Under the pieces are notes generated by a model. It had not been told where the DNA came from, did not search any database, and saw only the letters and a program-made list of their open reading frames with translations. Below are positions 60,122-64,000 of a stretch of DNA of 64,000 bases, one piece after another. Location: positions 1 through 64,000 of the forward strand of contig JAFWRQ010000036.1 of NCBI GenBank assembly GCA_017519865.1, written 5' to 3'. A program made the translations under genes and the position numbers. Within the stretch, counting starts at the first letter, position 1. Every line of letters begins with the position of its first letter. Origin of the DNA: Bacteroidales bacterium (GTDB lineage: Bacteria > Bacteroidota > Bacteroidia > Bacteroidales > UBA932).

Positions 60122-61372
60122 TTAACGCTTTGAAGTGACTTCACTCTCGTATCTCTCGATCTCCGGGATGAAAGACTCACCCACGGGAACTTCGTTCTTG
60201 TAGTTGAAATAGTCGAAGACGGCGCCGAAAGGCAGGGTCTTGGCCTCTTCCAGGAGGGCCAGACGCTGGAATCCCTTGCCGGCGTCTTCGTATTCGCGCA
60301 ATCTGTCCAGAGGCTCGAGCAGGGCGCTCAGGAGGCATTTCTGGGTGGCGCGGCTGCCGATGACATAGGCTCCGATGCGGTTGATGGCGGCGTCGAAGTA
60401 GTCCAAGCCGATGTGACTGCGGTCCAGGGCACCGGCCCGCACGATCTCCTTGAACAGGTCCAGGGTCTGATCGTTCATAATGGTCACGTGGTCGGAATCC
60501 CAGCGGATGGGACGGGAAACGTGAAGCATCAGCTCCGGCACGAAGAGCAGGAGCGAGGCGACCATATCCGCAACATTCTCGGTCATCTCATAATGGCCGG
60601 TATCCAGAGTGTACATAAGCTTGCGCGTGGCGCAATAGCCGGCCACAAAGTCGTGGGAACCAACGGTATAGCTCTCCAGGCCGATACCGAAGAGCTTGGC
60701 CTCGAGGCAGGTCTTCATTCCGGGGAGATCCTCCTTCAGGATCTCGTCCAAGCTTTCGGCAAAGATCTCGCGGTAGCGCTTGCGCTCGACGGTCTGGTCC
60801 TTGCTGCCGTCGTGCACCCAGATGTTCATTATACAAGGGTCGCCCTGCGCCCTGCCCATCGCATCGGCGATGCGGCGGCAGCGCTTTGTATGCTCGATCC
60901 AGAATTCGCGGATGGCAGGATCGGGGTTGCTCAAGGAAAGGTCGCCGCTCTTAGGATGGCCGAATGAAGTGGAGTTGAAATCCAGCTTCATCCCGTTCTC
61001 CCCCGCCCATTCGATCCAGCTCTGGAAATGCCTGACCTCCACCTGGTCGCGGTCTACGAACTTTCCGCCGAAGTCGCCATAGATCTCGTGGAGGTTCAGG
61101 CGGTGGTTGCCTGCGATGAGGCTCTTGGCAAAGAGCACGTCACTCCGCACCTCATCGATATTCCGGGCGCGGCCAGGATAGTTGCCGGTGGTCTGGATAC
61201 CGCCGGAAAGGCCGTCCTTGCTCTCGAAACCGATCACGTCATCGGTCTGCCAGCAATGAAGGGAAATCGGGGTCTTTTCAAGGATTTCAACCGCCTTGTC
61301 GGTGTCCACGCCGACAGCGGCATAACGTTCCCTGGCGATTTCGTAGGATTGAAGGATTCGGGATTCTTTCAT
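60122..61372 (-). CDS. rhaA: L-rhamnose isomerase
   Basis: A 416-residue metal-dependent TIM-barrel isomerase, L-rhamnose to L-rhamnulose. RhaA features are SLHCWQTDDVIGFE near the start, the metal-site region MKLDFNSTSFGHPKSGDLSLS, MNIWVHDGSKDQTVERKRY, and YTLDTGHYEMTENVAD. Length equals E. coli RhaA (419). Second gene of the operon, 17 bp after rhaB. Confidence 0.97.
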   Translation of the reverse strand: MKESRILQSYEIARERYAAVGVDTDKAVEILEKTPISLHCWQTDDVIGFESKDGLSGGIQTTGNYPGRARNIDEVRSDVLFAKSLIAGNHRLNLHEIYGDFGGKFVDRDQVEVRHFQSWIEWAGENGMKLDFNSTSFGHPKSGDLSLSNPDPAIREFWIEHTKRCRRIADAMGRAQGDPCIMNIWVHDGSKDQTVERKRYREIFAESLDEILKEDLPGMKTCLEAKLFGIGLESYTVGSHDFVAGYCATRKLMYTLDTGHYEMTENVADMVASLLLFVPELMLHVSRPIRWDSDHVTIMNDQTLDLFKEIVRAGALDRSHIGLDYFDAAINRIGAYVIGSRATQKCLLSALLEPLDRLREYEDAGKGFQRLALLEEAKTLPFGAVFDYFNYKNEVPVGESFIPEIERYESEVTSKR

Positions 61373-61389
61373 AATGTATCAAAGTTATA

Positions 61390-62769
61390 TCATTCAGACG
61401 GATGGAAGGTTTTGACGGAGAAGGCGTCGGCAATCATACGGCGCATTTCCCAGCGGTCTTTCACCAGGCCTGCGGCCTTGGCCTGTATCATCACGTTGCC
61501 GATTGCGGTGGCCTCGGTGGGCCCGGCAACGACCGGCAGGCCGATGGCATCGGCCGTCCATTGGTTCAGAAGGTCATTGGCGCTGCCGCCGCCGATGATG
61601 TGAAGCTTCTCGATCTTGAAGGGAGCAAAACCCTGCAGCATATCCAGCACTTCCTTGTAGCGGTCGGCCAAGGAATGGTAGATGCAGGAAACGATCTGTG
61701 AGTCGCTGACGGCACCGACGACGGCACGGATCTCCTCGACCATATTGGCAGGGTTGGCGTAACGAGGGTCATCGGGAGCGATGCGGCCGGGGAAATCCGC
61801 CTCGGCCCTTGCCATTTCCATCAGTCGGGCGTAAGAGTAATCCTTACCCTCAGCACTCCAGATCTTGCGACACTGCTCGAGGAGCCACATACCGGTGATA
61901 TTCTTGAGGAAACGTGTGGTTCCCTCGATGCCACCTTCGTTGGTGAAGTTGAGGCGAGCGCTTTCTTCGTTGATTATGGGCTCCTGAACCTCTATGCCCA
62001 TCAGGCTCCAAGTGCCGCTGGAAAGGTAAGCGAAGCGCTCGTCGCCCGCCGGCACGGCAGCGATCGCCGATGCCGTGTCGTGCCCCGCGACCGCAATCAC
62101 GGGAATCCCCTTGAACCTGCCGATCTCAACGCTTGGCCGGACGACGGGTAGAAGCACTTCGGTCCGGATGCCCAGTTTTTCCAGTAATTCCTTGTTGAAC
62201 TGTCCGGACTTCTGGTCCATCATACCGGAAGTCGAGGCTATTGTATACTCGCAAACCTTCTCACCTGTAAGCATATAGGACAGCAGGTCCGGAACGAAAA
62301 GAATATCCTTGGCATAGCGCAGCGGAGCGAAGCCCTCCTGAGTCTGGGCATACAGCTGGAAGATGGAATTGAAGTTCATTATCTGGATGCCAGTGGCGCT
62401 ATACAGATCCTCCCTGGGAATGATCTCATAGACCTTTTCCGGCACTCCGTCAGTGTATGGGTCGCGATACGCGCGAGGATTGCCCAGTAGGGTGCCGTCG
62501 TCGGCGACAAAGCCGAAATCCACACCCCAGGTATCGATACCGATCGAATCTACGGCCATGCCATCCTGCTCCAGCCGTGAGAGACACTTAAGGAAATGCT
62601 CATAAATGGCGACGATATCCCAGTAGTACCTGCCACCCAGTTCTATGATCCCGCTGGGGAAACGGTACACCTCTTCCAAGGTGAACCGGCCGTCCTTGAA
62701 AGTGGCCAGCACGGCCCTCCCAGATGTGGCGCCACAGTCGAAAGCGAGGAAATTGCGAACGTCGGTCAT
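61390..62769 (-). CDS. rhaB: Rhamnulokinase
   Basis: A 459-residue FGGY kinase that phosphorylates L-rhamnulose. The start FLAFDCGATSGRAVLATF is the ATP-binding loop, DSIGIDTWGVDFGFVADDG is the sugar-site segment, and AVAGHDTASAIAAVP and HIIGGGSANDLLNQWTADA are family motifs. I start at the ATG at 62769, just behind the promoter and operator; a frame open for another 79 codons would cross the divergent regulator's promoter. First gene of the rhamnose operon. Confidence 0.96.
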   Translation of the reverse strand: MTDVRNFLAFDCGATSGRAVLATFKDGRFTLEEVYRFPSGIIELGGRYYWDIVAIYEHFLKCLSRLEQDGMAVDSIGIDTWGVDFGFVADDGTLLGNPRAYRDPYTDGVPEKVYEIIPREDLYSATGIQIMNFNSIFQLYAQTQEGFAPLRYAKDILFVPDLLSYMLTGEKVCEYTIASTSGMMDQKSGQFNKELLEKLGIRTEVLLPVVRPSVEIGRFKGIPVIAVAGHDTASAIAAVPAGDERFAYLSSGTWSLMGIEVQEPIINEESARLNFTNEGGIEGTTRFLKNITGMWLLEQCRKIWSAEGKDYSYARLMEMARAEADFPGRIAPDDPRYANPANMVEEIRAVVGAVSDSQIVSCIYHSLADRYKEVLDMLQGFAPFKIEKLHIIGGGSANDLLNQWTADAIGLPVVAGPTEATAIGNVMIQAKAAGLVKDRWEMRRMIADAFSVKTFHPSE

Positions 62770-62793
62770 AAGCCTAGTCTTTGATGTCTGCAG

Positions 62794-62801
62794 CAAAGTT
62801 A
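62794..62801 (-). promoter_or_regulatory. -7 promoter element of the rhaBATD operon
   Basis: On the minus strand it is TAACTTTG, an exact TAnnTTTG, 24 bp before the rhaB start. It overlaps the first half of the 13-bp inverted repeat. No TTTG stands at -33, which suits an activator-dependent promoter. Confidence 0.6.
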
Positions 62802-62841
62802 GCGCATAACCCGCACTGCCCCAGTGATGGTTATGCGCTAA
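62799..62841. promoter_or_regulatory. Operator between rhaB and the AraC-type regulator
   Basis: TTAGCGCATAACC (62799-62811) and GGTTATGCGCTAA (62829-62841) are perfect 13-bp inverted copies with a 17-bp spacer, and the spacer holds a second small palindrome, ACTG-CCCC-CAGT. One half-site overlaps the rhaB -7 element; the other lies upstream of the regulator's own putative promoter (TTTG 62846-62849, TATTTTCA 62869-62876). It is the likely binding site of the adjacent AraC-family protein, or of another dimeric repressor. Confidence 0.7.
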
Positions 62842-62880
62842 AAACTTTGATTTTTGACAAAAGTAATGTATTTTCACGCT

Positions 62881-63765
62881 ATGAATACTGCTCTGCACCT
62901 TAAATATTTGACAGTGGCTCCCAACGACCTGGCCTGGGGAACTGCAGTCAATTCCGTAGGGTTCCAGGAAGTTGCTCCCGGCGACCCTTATCCGCCTGGC
63001 AACCATCCTTCCAGATACCTGTTCTCCGAAGAGCGCGGAAGGGTGCTCCAGGAATACCAGCTGCTATACATAACCCAAGGACGGGGGCGCTTCCGCAGCG
63101 CCAGCGTACAGCATCAGCTCTCCGTCCCGCAGGGCAGCCTGATGCTGCTCTTCCCCGGGGAATGGCATACCTACAGGCCGTTGGAAGAGACCGGATGGAA
63201 GGAGTACTGGATAGGCTTTGAAAGCTCCCAGATGGATGCCTGGGTGCGTGACGGATTCTTCTCCAAGACCAAGCCCGTCTGGCGGACGGGCCTGCACAGC
63301 GACATCGTCGAACTGTACGAGGATGCCATCAGGACAGCCTCAGACCAGCAATCCGGCTTCCAGCAGAGGCTGGGAGGCATCGTGTCCCATCTCCTGGGCC
63401 TGGCCTGGTTCTATGGCAGGAACACGGCCTTGTCCGAAGTAGCCGACCAGATGAACCGCGCCAAGATAATCATCGGCGAACAGTTCCGAACCATCAACGC
63501 GGAAGACGTGGCGCATCAACTGTGTATGAGCTACTCAAATTTCAGGCGCATCTTCAAGGAGTACACCGGCCTCCCGCCTGCAAAATACATCCAGCAGGTG
63601 AGGATGGTAAAGGTTAAGGAGGCCCTCACCAACAGCAGCCGCCCCGTCAAGGAAATAGCTTTCGAGATGGGCTACGAGAACGACGATTACTTCTTCACCG
63701 CCTTCCGCCGCCTCACCGGGATGACACCCCAGGAATACCGCGTGTTTACGCAGGGCTCCAAGTAA
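62881..63765 (+). CDS. rhaR: AraC-family regulator of rhamnose genes (RhaR-like)
   Basis: A 294-residue protein. The N-terminal cupin (about 15-150) binds the effector, with LQEYQLLYITQGRGRF, PQGSLMLLFPGEWHTYRPLE and KEYWIGFE. The C-terminal AraC HTH pair occupies about 195-290: VAHQLCMSYSNFRRIFKEYT and IAFEMGYENDDYFFTAFRRLTG. It resembles the RhaR of B. thetaiotaomicron. It probably activates rhaB-rhaD when rhamnose is present, through the palindrome 40-80 bp upstream. I prefer the start at 62881 over an upstream in-frame ATG at 62854. Its 3' end overlaps the GH78 gene by 20 bp. Confidence 0.88.
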   Translation: MNTALHLKYLTVAPNDLAWGTAVNSVGFQEVAPGDPYPPGNHPSRYLFSEERGRVLQEYQLLYITQGRGRFRSASVQHQLSVPQGSLMLLFPGEWHTYRPLEETGWKEYWIGFESSQMDAWVRDGFFSKTKPVWRTGLHSDIVELYEDAIRTASDQQSGFQQRLGGIVSHLLGLAWFYGRNTALSEVADQMNRAKIIIGEQFRTINAEDVAHQLCMSYSNFRRIFKEYTGLPPAKYIQQVRMVKVKEALTNSSRPVKEIAFEMGYENDDYFFTAFRRLTGMTPQEYRVFTQGSK

Positions 63766-64000
63766 GTGACACGCGATTCCTGCCTGGCTTCAGCTGGACT
63801 TGTCTGCCTTTCCAAAGGAAAGTGCCGTCGACGCCTGACGGAAGATTGATCTCCGCCTTGAGTCCGTTCCCTTCCACCTTGTAATGCACGGAGATGTCTC
63901 CGGCTGGATGCGGAATGGTGCCGCCTATATCTTTCAGGTCGCCCAGATGAGGCTCTATCCTGACTCTCTTGAAAGCCACGGCGTCGGAGTCGATGCCCAG
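63746..64000 (-). CDS. Alpha-L-rhamnosidase GH78, C-terminal end (runs off window)
   Basis: The visible 84 codons read FKRVRIEPHLGDLKDIGGTI and HPAGDISVHYKVEG, then end in LTWSPA and a stop. This is the C-terminal beta-sandwich (Bac_rhamnosid_C type) that closes many GH78 alpha-L-rhamnosidases. The catalytic (alpha/alpha)6 barrel lies past the window. GH78 releases rhamnose, so the gene fits the neighbouring rhamnose operon. Its end overlaps the rhaR end by 20 bp in convergent order. Confidence 0.75.
   Translation of the reverse strand: MGIDSDAVAFKRVRIEPHLGDLKDIGGTIPHPAGDISVHYKVEGNGLKAEINLPSGVDGTFLWKGRQVQLKPGRNRVSLTWSPA

Noticed and set aside
62770..63006. 79-codon N-terminal extension of RhaB
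   Set aside because: It would cross the operator and the start of the divergent regulator; FGGY kinases begin at the ATP-loop segment seen after the ATG at 62769.
1..64000. tRNA, rRNA, CRISPR arrays, transposases or phage genes
   Set aside because: None could be recognised on either strand.

Overview
The window looks like the chromosome of a G+C-rich member of the Bacteroidales. Three signs point that way. There is a SusC/SusD pair beside a hybrid two-component regulator. Many genes are preceded by the Bacteroidetes promoter form TTTG-N19-21-TAnnTTTG. Secreted glycoside hydrolases and envelope proteins are typical of gut or rumen Bacteroidales. An uncultured gut lineage is my guess; the window has no rRNA or other phylogenetic marker. 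I saw no tRNA, CRISPR array, phage or insertion-sequence transposase.

Layout. 1-6449: secreted glycoside hydrolases, with a GH43 and a GH3 (cut by the window edge) on the minus strand, divergent from a 1278-residue multidomain GH3 and a small exported protein whose gene holds a 134-bp inverted-repeat element. 6446-11272: uracil permease, then a GDP-L-fucose operon (HTH-gmd fusion, fcl, nucleotidyltransferase/GHMP-kinase fusion). 11273-14358: an apparent OxyR remnant, a DUF389 membrane protein and a Dcu-type C4-dicarboxylate carrier. 14357-17379: thiamin salvage operon thiM-thiE-tenA-thiD under a TPP riboswitch. 17381-21558: rubrerythrin, a split Aas-like acyltransferase/acyl ligase pair, and fabF. 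21563-26216: operon of a second acyl ligase with pheA, tyrA and a DAHP synthase. 26453-31131: AI-2E-type permease, AspT/YidE-type transporter, GT2, and a peroxiredoxin fused to DUF4298. 31144-44611: tandem beta-helix enzyme with a propeller tail, flavodoxin lipoprotein, CreD, and a peptidoglycan module (PBP1C, alpha-2-macroglobulin, LAS-type peptidase). 44730-58198: polysaccharide utilisation locus (CE1 esterase, SusD, SusC, HTCS, GH2). 58293-64000: L-rhamnose operon (rhaB-A-T-D), its AraC-type regulator, and the C-terminus of a GH78 alpha-L-rhamnosidase.

How it fits together. The hydrolases, the feruloyl-esterase-like enzyme, the PUL and the rhamnose genes suggest growth on plant cell-wall polysaccharide carrying arabinose/xylose, galactose, rhamnose and esters. 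Rhamnogalacturonan is one candidate; this is inference. Dcu carrier, rubrerythrin and Bcp suit an anaerobe that exchanges C4-dicarboxylates and scavenges peroxide.

Most unusual observations: (1) a Cro/C1-type HTH domain fused to the N-terminus of GDP-mannose 4,6-dehydratase, with ACTTGACA repeats and a palindrome on its own promoter; (2) the nucleotidyltransferase-GHMP kinase fusion in the same operon; (3) the inverted-repeat element inside a reading frame; (4) Met/Ala/Pro/Gly-rich inserts in otherwise unrelated secreted enzymes.
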